Shown piece after piece: positions 35,091 to 44,053 of a stretch of 52,781 bases of DNA. The stretch comes from Planctomicrobium piriforme (GTDB lineage Bacteria > Planctomycetota > Planctomycetia > Planctomycetales > Planctomycetaceae). A program made the position numbers and the translations under genes. Where the stretch lies: contig CAMATH010000051.1 in NCBI GenBank assembly GCA_945860955.1, positions 1-52,781 of the forward strand, read 5' to 3'. Within the stretch, counting starts at the first letter, position 1. Each line of letters begins with the position of its first letter. The notes beneath the pieces are model-generated. The model worked only from the letters and a program-made list of their open reading frames with translations, was not told the origin of the DNA and searched no databases.

Positions 35091-35154
35091 CGCTGCTGCT
35101 TTCTGATTTGAGATTCTGCCAGACACAACACACATTCGGAGTCTCTGGAACGGG

Positions 35155-36711
35155 TCACTGGTCCAACGCCGGTTTAGGAGGTGACCGGTCCGCTTCGACG
35201 ACGGAATCGGTTTTCGACCCGGTCGGCAACCCCTCTTTTCCGTCCGCCAGTTTCAACCGTACGGTGACGGCTCCCTTGTTGTCATCGATTCTCGCCCAAT
35301 CATCGCGGCACCGCAAAAACAACCGGCCCGATTCGGCGGCGACATAGGTTCCCGTGTCTCCCAGGGGAAATGGTTGACCCAGTCGGTACCCTTTGTCCTC
35401 CTGGAACAGCAACACTCCTTCCAATCGGCCCCGTCCACCGACACCACCTTTGGCAGACACGGGTTCCCCGTCCTTTTCGAGAGTCCATTCCCCTTCCGTT
35501 TCGTAGTCGTAGCTCTTCCCTTCCGAAACGATCACTTTCGACGCCTGCCAGCCTCGCCCGGCATCAACTCGAACTTTGACCGTCGCCGACTCAGAGATCG
35601 CCTTGAATTTCGATTTCCAGTCCCAGGCGCACAAATCAACCCGAAATCCCTCTTCCAGGTGACTTAGGAACAGCAGATATTCGAAGATGATCTCTTCGCT
35701 CATCGCCCCGTAGACGCTCTCGAACGACGTCTTCTGTCCCGAGAGAATCGACCCACCTAAAGGGCGAAACCGGGGCGAGTAATTGGGGTTGTTCGCCAGC
35801 AGGTGACACAATGCCCACCGCCAAGCGTAGTTCTGCCACGAATCGCCCGTCTTTTGCGCGCCGTTGACAATTTCGTTCAGACTCATCGGGGGCGCGCGAC
35901 GGAGGTAGTCGCAAACCCCCCGATGGGCATGGACCGCCCGGTCGTCTCCCCGCCAGTATTGACCCATTTCTGCCATCCCCTCGGCGTACCACACCGGACC
36001 GAGCCGTCCGAAAGCGTGAACACAGTAGGCGTGAACCGCCTCATGTTGCGGAGTGCCACGGTCGGCCACCGCGTAGACGGTCGCCTTAGAAATGAACTCG
36101 TCTCCACGGGTCATCGTTTTTCCCAGTGTCACGCCGGCCCCCGCTTCGATGTGTGCCAGTCCCTCGGGATTCAAACTGCCGGCGGGCCATTTCGACAAGT
36201 CCTTGACGACATACATGTCGATCACACCGACGGCGGGCTTTCCCCAATACTTGGAGATCAGCCCCAGCATTTTTTCCAGCCGCTCCAGCAGGTCGGCGGC
36301 TTCCTCCCGCGTCATGTCGGTATGGAGTTCGAAATGACTCGACGTGAACAGCCCCATGCCATTCGCGTCAAGACCGGCGGCGCGAGCGCCTCCTCGCCCG
36401 TCGGACTTTCCAGCGCGCGCCCTGGGTTTCCGATCGACGGCCTTCGCCCCGGACTTGGTGGAACTGTTGGCATCCCCCTTCGGCTTCGGTTTTGCCTGTG
36501 CATACGCCAAAGTCGGGATTACACAACAAGCCCACAGGCAAACAACAACCAGGACCAGTCGGCAATTCCAGCGGCAGCCTGCGTGACAGACCGCCAGCGG
36601 ACGCCGGCGTTGCGCCGCGGACGCTGGTGGCGCGCCGAACCCGGATTCCGTCGATAAGGCAACCATGCGCTGGAAACTCAGCGGGAAGTGAGACAGGAAG
36701 TGATGCGCCAA
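35155..36711 (-). CDS. DUF1570-type gluzincin-like protein with lectin-like C-terminus
   Basis: A 518-residue secreted or membrane-attached protein. A hydrophobic signal segment (LVLVVVCLWACCVIPTLAYA, about 52-71) follows an unusually long N-terminus; the ATG at 36666 is an alternative start. The metallopeptidase motif HEAVH is at 223-227 with a likely third ligand E244 in WYAEGMAEM. The C-terminal part (GRLEGVLLFQEDKGYRLG, GRLFLRCRDDWARI) is a jelly-roll resembling the PA-IL-like sugar-binding domain seen on many planctomycete proteins. Substrate unknown. It lies 64 bp before the DUF3467 gene on the same strand. Confidence 0.75.
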   Translation of the reverse strand: MAHHFLSHFPLSFQRMVALSTESGFGAPPASAAQRRRPLAVCHAGCRWNCRLVLVVVCLWACCVIPTLAYAQAKPKPKGDANSSTKSGAKAVDRKPRARAGKSDGRGGARAAGLDANGMGLFTSSHFELHTDMTREEAADLLERLEKMLGLISKYWGKPAVGVIDMYVVKDLSKWPAGSLNPEGLAHIEAGAGVTLGKTMTRGDEFISKATVYAVADRGTPQHEAVHAYCVHAFGRLGPVWYAEGMAEMGQYWRGDDRAVHAHRGVCDYLRRAPPMSLNEIVNGAQKTGDSWQNYAWRWALCHLLANNPNYSPRFRPLGGSILSGQKTSFESVYGAMSEEIIFEYLLFLSHLEEGFRVDLCAWDWKSKFKAISESATVKVRVDAGRGWQASKVIVSEGKSYDYETEGEWTLEKDGEPVSAKGGVGGRGRLEGVLLFQEDKGYRLGQPFPLGDTGTYVAAESGRLFLRCRDDWARIDDNKGAVTVRLKLADGKEGLPTGSKTDSVVEADRSPPKPALDQ

Positions 36712-36777
36712 TCATAACAGAAATCCGGGTGACGTCGCACCCGGGGCAGGCGACCCAACGCGTTTTTCTGGACTCCG

Positions 36778-36822
36778 TCAGCCCTCCTGCCGTCGGACGG
36801 CTTTTTTGATTCTGGTACTCAT
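36778..36822 (-). other. Candidate 14-residue leader peptide frame
   Basis: ATG at 36822, stop at 36778, product MSTRIKKAVRRQEG. GGGAAGG lies five bases upstream of the ATG, a better ribosome-binding site than most genes here have. It precedes the DUF1570 start by 66 bp on the same strand. It could equally be chance. Confidence 0.25.
36789..36807 (+). terminator. Short hairpin followed by six T, plus strand
   Basis: GCCGT-CGG-ACGGC (36789-36801) is followed directly by TTTTTT, the form of a Rho-independent terminator read on the plus strand. No plus-strand gene lies upstream within 6 kb, so what it would terminate is unclear. Confidence 0.45.
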
Positions 36823-36902
36823 TGTCCCTTCCCGCTGCACGCGGGAAAGATCACAATCCATCCGCCCGTTCGCCACGTGGCCGAAAACGAGGTGTTGGCA
36901 CA

Positions 36903-36957
36903 GAGCCGCGCCCCTCAGGAAGCGGTAACCGATATCCGCTTCTGACGGGCGCGGCTC
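36903..36957. repeat. Palindromic repeat family A, copy 3
   Basis: The left arm begins GAGCCGCGCCCCTCAGGAAG and the right arm is CCGCTTCTGACGGGCGCGG followed by CTC. It is close in sequence and size to the copies at 15938 and 16432. It lies 87 bp upstream of aroDE. Confidence 0.85.
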
Positions 36958-37044
36958 GGATTCAACGTCGCATTTTCCGCCGCGCTGAGTATAACGGTTG
37001 GTTCCGCGCTTCCATCCCTCATTCACCAACACGTTCCCTCGACG

Positions 37045-38550
37045 ATGATCTGCGTCAGCCTCGGAAGAACCCGCCACAAGATGATGATCGCCGAGCATCA
37101 ACGGCTCGCCGAGCGTGGCGCGCAACTCGTCGAACTGCGACTCGACTGGCTCGGCAGTCCCCCCGACCTCGGACGGCTGCTCAAGAACAAGCCCACGCCG
37201 GTCGTTATCACCTGTCGGCGGTCGCACGACAAAGGATTGTGGAAGTTTCCCGAAGAACAGCGGCTGACGCTGTTACGGGCGGCGATTGTCGCCGGGGTCG
37301 ATTATGTCGATCTCGAAGAGGATATCGCGGGAACGATCCGCCGTTATGGCCCCACCAAGCGAATCATCAGTTACCACAACTTCGACGAGACACCGGACAA
37401 TCTCGAAGAGATTCACGCACGGCTGCTCAAACACGATCCCGACGTGGTGAAGATCGTCACTCTGGCGAAGACCCCCGCCGACAACATCCGGATGCTGCAG
37501 GTCGTTCGCGACAGTCCAAAACCCACTGTCGGGTTCTGCATGGGTGACCTGGGGGTCTGGAGCCGCATCTGTTGCGCGAAATACGGTTCCCCGTTCACCT
37601 ACGCGACGTTTTCCTCGGAACGAACGATGGCCCCGGGCCAATTGACGTATGAAGAAACCCGCGACGTCTTCCACTTTGACCGGATCAACCGCGAAACCCG
37701 GGTGTTTGGAGTTGTCGCCGACCCGGTTTCGCACAGCCTGAGTCCATTGATTCACAACGCGGCGTACCGTCATTTCGGACTGAACGCGGTTTATCTTCCG
37801 TTCCGGGTTCCGCGCGACGAATTCAAACAGACGCTCGATGAATTCGACTGGCTGGATGTGGGGGGTTACAGCGTGACGCTGCCGCATAAGGTGGCGGCTC
37901 TCGAAATGACATCAACGTATGACGGGCCGGTGAAGGAGATCGGCGCTCTCAACACCCTGTTTCGGGACGCGTCGGGAAAGTGGGTCGGTGCGAACACCGA
38001 TTGCGACGCGGCATTAGCGAGCATGCGGTTGGCGTACGATTCCCAGGGGGATTCCGATCAGACGGCAGAAGATCCCCTCATTGGCAAACGGGTCTTGATC
38101 CTCGGGGCGGGAGGGGTGGCCCGGGCGATCGCGACCGGCCTGATGAAAGCGGGAGCGGTCGTGACGATCACCAATCGGACCAAAGCCAAGGCGGCGGAGT
38201 TGGCGAAGCAGCTTGGCTGCCTGATTGTGGGCTGGGAGAATCGTGGTGCCGCCGGCTGCGATATCCTGATCAACTGCACGTCGGTCGGAATGCACCCCAA
38301 AGTCGACGACACTCCGTTTGCCCAGCATTGGCTGACCGACACGATGACTGTGTTTGACACGGTCTATACACCCGAACGCACACTGCTGATCGCGCATGCT
38401 CGCGAGCGGGGCTGCAAGACGGTGACCGGTGTCGAGATGTTCGTGCGGCAGGCGGCGCGACAATTCGAGTTGTTCACCGGGCAATCCGCCCCGACCGATG
38501 TGATGCGCGACGAGCTGCGTCGCGCGATTTCCGTCGTCAAGGTCTCGTGA
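37045..38550 (+). CDS. aroDE: Bifunctional 3-dehydroquinate dehydratase (type I) / shikimate dehydrogenase
   Basis: A 501-residue fusion catalysing two consecutive shikimate-pathway steps. Residues 1-215 are a type I dehydroquinase with the catalytic histidine H111 (ISYHNF) and Schiff-base lysine K136 (VKIVTLA). Residues 220-501 are shikimate dehydrogenase with SHSLSP (229-234), catalytic K282 (SVTLPHK), D319 (GANTDCD), the NADP loop GAGGVA (354-359) and NRTK (377-380). The same fusion is known in plants and some bacteria. The stop shares one base with the aroK start, so the pathway enzymes are translationally coupled. Confidence 0.96.
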   Translation: MICVSLGRTRHKMMIAEHQRLAERGAQLVELRLDWLGSPPDLGRLLKNKPTPVVITCRRSHDKGLWKFPEEQRLTLLRAAIVAGVDYVDLEEDIAGTIRRYGPTKRIISYHNFDETPDNLEEIHARLLKHDPDVVKIVTLAKTPADNIRMLQVVRDSPKPTVGFCMGDLGVWSRICCAKYGSPFTYATFSSERTMAPGQLTYEETRDVFHFDRINRETRVFGVVADPVSHSLSPLIHNAAYRHFGLNAVYLPFRVPRDEFKQTLDEFDWLDVGGYSVTLPHKVAALEMTSTYDGPVKEIGALNTLFRDASGKWVGANTDCDAALASMRLAYDSQGDSDQTAEDPLIGKRVLILGAGGVARAIATGLMKAGAVVTITNRTKAKAAELAKQLGCLIVGWENRGAAGCDILINCTSVGMHPKVDDTPFAQHWLTDTMTVFDTVYTPERTLLIAHARERGCKTVTGVEMFVRQAARQFELFTGQSAPTDVMRDELRRAISVVKVS

Positions 38551-39083
38551 TGGTCATCACCCTCATTGGATACCGCGGGAGTGGGAAAAGCACCGTCGCC
38601 CCGCTTCTGGCACGCGCTCTCGGTTGTGATTGGATCGACGCTGACGTGGTGATTGAAGAACGGGCCGGTTGCACGATCCGCGAGATCTTCGCCCGAGAGG
38701 GGGAGCCGGGGTTTCGGGAACGAGAACGCGACGTGATAGGCGAATTGCTCGGCCGCGATTCGCTGGTACTCGCCGCGGGGGGCGGCGCGATCCTGAACGC
38801 CGAGACGCGGTCCCGCATGCGAAACGCCGGTCCGGTCGTGTGGCTTAAGGCCCCAATCGAAATCCTCGCGGCACGAATCGCTGGCGATGGCGCGACCGCC
38901 GACCGTCGGCCCAATCTGGCGGGGGGGGGGATCGACGAAATCCGCCGGATGTTGACCCTTCGCGAACCGCTGTACCGTGAATGCGCGACTTTGGAAATCG
39001 ACGTGGGGGAACGGACGCCGGCCGATGTCGCGCACGAGTTTCTGCGGCACCTCAATCGGCAAACCCCCGGAGAATCGGCGTGA
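38550..39083 (+). CDS. aroK: Shikimate kinase
   Basis: A 177-residue kinase phosphorylating shikimate, the step after AroDE. Walker A is GYRGSGKST (7-15); the substrate-binding DAD motif is at 30-32 (D30, D32), R56 is in GFRERE, and the AAGGGA loop is at 75-80. The ATG at 38550 shares its A with the aroDE stop (TGATG), and its own stop shares a base with the next gene, giving a coupled three-gene run. A GTG three bases upstream is a less likely start. Confidence 0.94.
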   Translation: MVITLIGYRGSGKSTVAPLLARALGCDWIDADVVIEERAGCTIREIFAREGEPGFRERERDVIGELLGRDSLVLAAGGGAILNAETRSRMRNAGPVVWLKAPIEILAARIAGDGATADRRPNLAGGGIDEIRRMLTLREPLYRECATLEIDVGERTPADVAHEFLRHLNRQTPGESA

Positions 39084-40402
39084 TGCACCCGATGCTGATC
39101 GAGTACCTGTTCATTGTCTGCAGCGTCTTCGTGATCGGCACCGTCGTGGGGAGCTGGCTCAACGTCTGCGTCCACCGACTGGGAATCGAAGAGCGACTGT
39201 GGCCGGCCCTCCGAAGTCTGGCGTACCCACCGTCCCATTGCCCGCGCTGCAAAAACGCCATCGCCTGGTACGACAATGTCCCGATCCTCGGCTGGATGTT
39301 TTTGCGTGGCCGGTGCCGACACTGCCGGGGCCGGATCGCGATCCGTTATCCACTGATCGAACTGCTGACCGGGGTGTTGTTCGCTCTGCTGTATGTGTGC
39401 GAGATTCCATTGGAGTGGAACATCTCGGGGGGCGCGCTGGCCCATCCGTACGGTCCCGCGACCTTGTACAACCCGGCGTTGTCTTTGGTGCATGTCCGAT
39501 TCGCCACACATCTGGTGCTGCTCTGTGCGCTGTTGGTCGCGACGTTCATCGATATCGATTTGCGGATCATTCCCGACTCGGTCACGCTCCCCTCGATGCT
39601 GACGGCGCTCACGGTCCAGACCGTTTCGGGGGTCGTCTTTCTCGTTCCGATCTGGTACCAGACCCCCACCATGGGGCAGGTCTTCACGTCGTTCGCGCTC
39701 CCCTTCGCCGGCCGGCCCGATGGTGATGGCTGGCTGGCACAGACCGCACGGTTCACCGGTTTCCCCGAATGGATCGGCCAGCATCCGCACCTGCACGGGT
39801 TGAGCGTCAGTCTCGCCGGCCTGATGCTCGGGGGCGGGGTGATCTGGGGCGTGCGAATTGTGGGCGCGTGGGTCCTCAAACGGGAGGCGATGGGGTTTGG
39901 CGACGTGGTGTTGATGGCGATGATCGGCAGCTTCATCGGCTGGCAGGGCACGATCGCCGTCTTCATGCTCGCTCCGTTGCTGGCAGTCGTGGGAACCCTG
40001 GTGCCAATGGTCATCTGGAAGACGCGTTCGATTCCATTCGGCCCCTATCTCAGTCTGGCGACGCTGTTGTTGTTGTTTGGGTTCAAAACTCTCTGGCCGC
40101 GGATGGAAAACGGCGTCATCGCCCTGGGGCCGTTTCTACCGATCGTCGCGGTGGTGATGCTTGTCGCGCTCGCCGCAATGTTGGGAGCGTGGAGTTCGAT
40201 CAAACGCCTGCTCGGATGGGATGAACCCGCGCTGGAAGAGGCGTGGGTCGAGGAATGGCTGCCGGGGGATCAGTTGGCGTATCTGGCGGGAGAGCGGGTC
40301 GATGAAAGGCAGGGGCAATGGCGGAGTAACGACTGGCCAGGACGACTGGCGGGGCGCGGCCAGGGATTTCATGACGCGTGGCGGAATTCCGGGCATCGAT
40401 GA
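39083..40402 (+). CDS. A24 family prepilin peptidase
   Basis: A 439-residue polytopic membrane aspartic protease that cleaves and N-methylates type IV prepilins or pseudopilins. The N-terminal cytoplasmic loop has the two cysteine pairs (C53, C56, C78, C81; HCPRCKNAIAWYDNVPILGW) of the methylating bifunctional type. Catalytic aspartates: one in FIDIDLRIIPD (about 157-165) and one in GFGD (271-274). It is longer than usual (about 260-290) through a large loop between the two sites and a 60-residue hydrophilic tail. It is coupled to aroK by a one-base overlap; no pilin gene is nearby. Confidence 0.9.
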   Translation: MHPMLIEYLFIVCSVFVIGTVVGSWLNVCVHRLGIEERLWPALRSLAYPPSHCPRCKNAIAWYDNVPILGWMFLRGRCRHCRGRIAIRYPLIELLTGVLFALLYVCEIPLEWNISGGALAHPYGPATLYNPALSLVHVRFATHLVLLCALLVATFIDIDLRIIPDSVTLPSMLTALTVQTVSGVVFLVPIWYQTPTMGQVFTSFALPFAGRPDGDGWLAQTARFTGFPEWIGQHPHLHGLSVSLAGLMLGGGVIWGVRIVGAWVLKREAMGFGDVVLMAMIGSFIGWQGTIAVFMLAPLLAVVGTLVPMVIWKTRSIPFGPYLSLATLLLLFGFKTLWPRMENGVIALGPFLPIVAVVMLVALAAMLGAWSSIKRLLGWDEPALEEAWVEEWLPGDQLAYLAGERVDERQGQWRSNDWPGRLAGRGQGFHDAWRNSGHR

Positions 40403-40405
40403 CTC

Positions 40406-42356
40406 ATGAAGCTCGACATTCTCAGCCGTACGATCGCCAAACTCGAAGAATTGGTTCGCACGATTCGATTCGAGCCAATGCAGACTGCGACGCTGGAGAT
40501 CAAGCCCGTCCCACCAAACGACGGTGACTGGAAGGAAATCTACAAGTCGATTTGCGCACTTCTCAACTCGCGTGGCGGCTATCTGATTCTGGGCATCCGG
40601 GAATGTAATGCGAAAGAAGGTGAGCCCGCGCGCTATGAATTCCCAGGATGGGATTCCAATTGCGAATCAAAACTCAAGGATGAACTCTGGGGGAAATTCA
40701 CCGACCGTCGTGGCGACCGGCTGGACATCAGAGACATGCTCGAGCGTCTGATCCTGCGCCCATTTCCTGCAGGGCCAGATCGCGATTCTCCTGGTGGGAG
40801 AACTGCCGGCGGACCGCAAGTTTGTGTTTTTCGGCGGGAAGGCGTATCGCCGCGTCGGCACTGGGGATCACTCCATCTCTGATGCGGAACTGGAGCGTCA
40901 GGAAGAGTTCTGTGAGGAGTCACGCCACGCACGTGAACTTGATCTCCTGGCGGGAACTTCGCTCGACAGCTTCGATCTCGACAAACTCAACGAATACATC
41001 ACCCAACTCAACCAACCCACGCGCGTCGAGACAATCAAACCCGACCTGCACACCGCGCGTCCGTTTCTCGAAAAAAAGTACTTCTTGAAGGACGGTGTGG
41101 CAACGGTCCTGGGCATCCTGGTCTGTGGCCACCATCCCGACGTGTATCTCGGATTTCGATCGCAACTCCATTGTTTCGTCGACGTGCCGCAGGAGATTGC
41201 CCGTGACAAACAGGTGTTGAACGACAACGTCCTTCCGCTGATGGAAGGGGGGTTGGGATATGTCCTGCGGAATATCCACGTGGGGGTCAGCCTGGAACAC
41301 GGTGGAACAGCGCGTCCGCAATATCCCGAATCGTTATTGCGTCAAACGATCAATAACGCGCTTGCTCATCGCGACTACAGTATCGACAAGCAGGTCTTCA
41401 TTGTGATCAAGCCGGGCGAACTCATTTCGATCGAAAACCCCGGTTCATTCAAGCGACAACTGCTGATTGAAGATGTCATCCATGACATTCCGATCCGCAG
41501 AATTCTTCCCGAAGCGAAGCCGCGCAATCCGAAACTGGCCGATGTCTTGAGCGTCTATCGGAAATGGGAGGGACGGGGGATTGGAATGGCGACTCTCGTC
41601 GACCTTTGCCTGCAAAACGAAATTGACCTGCCGTACTACCGGCTCCGTCAGAGCGATGTCACATTGTTCCTGTGCGGCGGTCGACTTCTTGATGACTCGA
41701 TGCGCCAACTGTTCAAATCCTTCGATCGGTTTATTTCGGAACGGCTCGATGGTGGCACGCTGTCCGAACCCCAGGAATTGATCCTCGCGTATCTCGTCAA
41801 GTCAGAGCTGGCGAACGACAATGGCCGTTACACCATTCTGTTGACTCCCGACAACAACCACAGCACCGAACTGCGGAGTCTCGAACGCGCGGGCCTCATC
41901 GAAAAACACCGCTCCAGCACCGCGATGAATTCCGTCTATGTTGTCGCGCGACCGCTGATGCGTCGGGAATTCACCCAGGAATTGCGAGGAATGTTCGGAC
42001 TGCGCTTCGACGGCTTGAACGCGGATCTGCGGGAGATTCTCAGTGTCGTCTACCGCTATGGCGAATTCTCGACGAATCCTCAGGTGAGTGCGAAAATGGC
42101 CAGCTTCGACCTCTGGCCCAAACGGGGGCGGCCGAACGATATCCGCCAGTTCGACGCGTTCTACCGCCGGGTCCGCAAAGCATTCAATCAACTGGCTCAG
42201 GCTGGGCTGGTGATCAAGCCACCGCAATCCCGCGGTTACGTCCTAAATCCCGATGGCGGGCGGGATGCGCTGAAACCGGTCGCCGAGGGGTTCCAGTCCG
42301 AATCAAATCTACGGCTGGTGAAACCGCCGGAAAGCCCTGAAGGCGATACGCGATAA
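40406..42356 (+). pseudogene. Schlafen AlbA_2 / RecG-like ATP-binding protein, frameshifted
   Basis: Two overlapping frames encode one protein of about 649 residues. The first (from 40406) has the AlbA_2 domain start: TATLEIKPVPPNDGDWKEIY and ICALLNSRGGYLILGI. Homology leaves this frame at RPF (about 40765) and continues in the next frame as LQGQIAILLVGELPADRKF, so one extra base lies near 40763-40769 (TTTCCTG). The second part has a histidine-kinase-like ATP-binding region (RQTINNALAHRDY, IENPGSF) and a long C-terminus with winged-helix-like stretches. These proteins are putative regulators or DNA-binding proteins. Frameshift, sequencing error or recoding cannot be told apart here. Confidence 0.75.
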
Positions 42357-42370
42357 AGCAGGACGAACGC

Positions 42371-44044
42371 CTAGCGTTGCAGAGTGATGCGAATGTGGTC
42401 CGGTTCTACCAGATACGTCAAACCGGTCGAGGACAGGATCCCGTCGAGTACTCCGCCGACAGTCGTTTTGCGTAGCGACAAGGTCACCTTCCCATCCAAC
42501 GACTCCGCTGCTGTTCCCAGTTCCTCGCGGTCGTAACGAATGGGGACCCCCAGCAGCTCCTCCACTCCCAGTAGCGCCACCGACCGCTTTTTAGACGCCT
42601 GCTCGAATCGCAAGATCGGAATCGCAAGCGCCTCGGCGATATCAATTTTGCGCACAGGCTGGGCCTCCTCTTCGCCCTCTCCCGGATCAGGCGGATCGGA
42701 TCGCCCTTCCTTGTCGGCCATTTCCTCGTCCATGCCCTCTTTGTGCGGAGCTTCCTCCTCCACGTCCGCCGATGGTTCATTCGCTCTGCTTTCCTCGCTG
42801 ACGGATTCGGTCGGCGGACCCGCCGGCGTGGCTGTCACTTCATCCGCGATCGCCACGAGCCGTCGAAACACGGCGGGGTCAATGTCGGCGGAAATGCGAT
42901 CGACCCGGCCGTCCGCCATCAGGACGAACATGCCGTCAACGTCCCCGGTTCCGAATCCATCGGGGCCACCCACAATCGGGTTCCCGGTGACCGCGCGCAC
43001 GGTTGCCGGTCCCGCCGCTGCCCAGGCACCCAGGTGACGTGTGACACCGCAGACCTGAATGGTCTGCGACAAGCCATCTCTCACGTCGGTCGGTTTGATG
43101 CCACGATCGAGCGGGAACATCCCGACGATCTCGGGCGGAGCGTTTGGACGCAACGCCTCGGGGCCAATGCCGGCCAAACCGACAAAATGCGTCGCTGGGT
43201 ATCCATCCTCCCCCGCCAGTTCCACGATCTGGGGATTCTGAAATTCCGCGATCCGCCGTCGCACAAATCGATCGTTGAGTGGGTCGTTCCAGGGACGCTC
43301 AAATTTCGCCCGGGACACGTCGACTTCCGCTTGCCGCTGATCCTCGAGTGTCGCCAGCCAACTGAACCGTTGGGGAATGGGAAAATCTCCCGTCGAAAAC
43401 GCACCGGCGGGAAATTCGGAGCGCGACTCGACGTATTGATCGAGCTGGTCACCCAGGCGTTCGAGTCGACGATCGACCGTCTCCGCCGCGATGTCCCCCC
43501 CCTGCCCTTCTTCAATCGGTGGCGCGTCGGCAGGGACGACCGGATCCCCTTCTTGGTTCTTGCCCCCCCCATCCGCATCCGCCGCCACCAAGGGATCCTC
43601 ACCATGTTTTGACGGTTCCAACAGCACGCGGGCTGCGACGGCGATCAACACCAGCGCGGTCAACGTCGCCAGAATCACAACGATCCGGAATGGCGAGATG
43701 GCCGCGAACGAGGGCCGGGCCGGTAAACGTACTCCCGCCGATTCGTTGCGGGTTTCGGTTGGCTGGGGAGTGCGGTCGCGGGAGATCGACGGGGAATGAA
43801 CCGGATCCCGCGGTTTTCCACCGGAATTCTTTTTCGAAGAGTCAGAGGCTGGGGGATCGGAGGCACGAGGCGTCGCAGCGACCACGGGCGTGATCCGGAT
43901 CTCGTCGCTTTCCCCAACCGTCTGGAAATGCAGTAACTGCCTGCACTCGGGGCAGGGCAATTGTCGGTCCAGGCGGCGCTGTGGCTGAATTTTCAAGCGT
44001 GCCCCGCAACCGGGGCAGAGAAAATGCTGCACGTGAGCCGACAT
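42371..44044 (-). CDS. Zinc-ribbon, single-TM protein with DUF1559-like and STN-like regions
   Basis: A 557-residue protein I cannot name. In order: a four-cysteine zinc ribbon (C10, C13, C31, C34), a low-complexity linker, one membrane helix (about 118-141), a region resembling the planctomycete DUF1559 domain (PLNDRFVRRRIAEF, THFVGLAGIG, VRDGLSQTIQVCG), an acidic linker (about 405-470), and a C-terminal module (TVGGVLDGILSSTGLTYLVE) resembling the secretin/TonB N-terminal (STN) fold. It begins nine bases after the stop of the upstream gene, which has the same ends, so they form an operon. Localisation is probably cytoplasmic ribbon, periplasmic C-terminus. Confidence 0.65.
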   Translation of the reverse strand: MSAHVQHFLCPGCGARLKIQPQRRLDRQLPCPECRQLLHFQTVGESDEIRITPVVAATPRASDPPASDSSKKNSGGKPRDPVHSPSISRDRTPQPTETRNESAGVRLPARPSFAAISPFRIVVILATLTALVLIAVAARVLLEPSKHGEDPLVAADADGGGKNQEGDPVVPADAPPIEEGQGGDIAAETVDRRLERLGDQLDQYVESRSEFPAGAFSTGDFPIPQRFSWLATLEDQRQAEVDVSRAKFERPWNDPLNDRFVRRRIAEFQNPQIVELAGEDGYPATHFVGLAGIGPEALRPNAPPEIVGMFPLDRGIKPTDVRDGLSQTIQVCGVTRHLGAWAAAGPATVRAVTGNPIVGGPDGFGTGDVDGMFVLMADGRVDRISADIDPAVFRRLVAIADEVTATPAGPPTESVSEESRANEPSADVEEEAPHKEGMDEEMADKEGRSDPPDPGEGEEEAQPVRKIDIAEALAIPILRFEQASKKRSVALLGVEELLGVPIRYDREELGTAAESLDGKVTLSLRKTTVGGVLDGILSSTGLTYLVEPDHIRITLQR

Positions 44045-44053
44045 GGCGGGTTG

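Larger units (their letters stand above)
36712..37044. other. Divergent intergenic region, 333 bp
   Basis: This lies between the DUF1570 gene (minus) and aroDE (plus). It holds a short plus-strand terminator-like hairpin (36789-36807), a possible 14-codon minus-strand frame covering the same bases, and a family A palindromic repeat (36903-36957). The aroDE promoter should lie between the repeat and 37045, but no boxes were identified. Confidence 0.5.

Noticed and set aside
36778-37227. 149-codon minus-strand frame opposite the start of aroDE
   Set aside because: It spans a family A repeat and the antisense of aroDE; only its last 14 codons have a plausible start site and these are listed separately.
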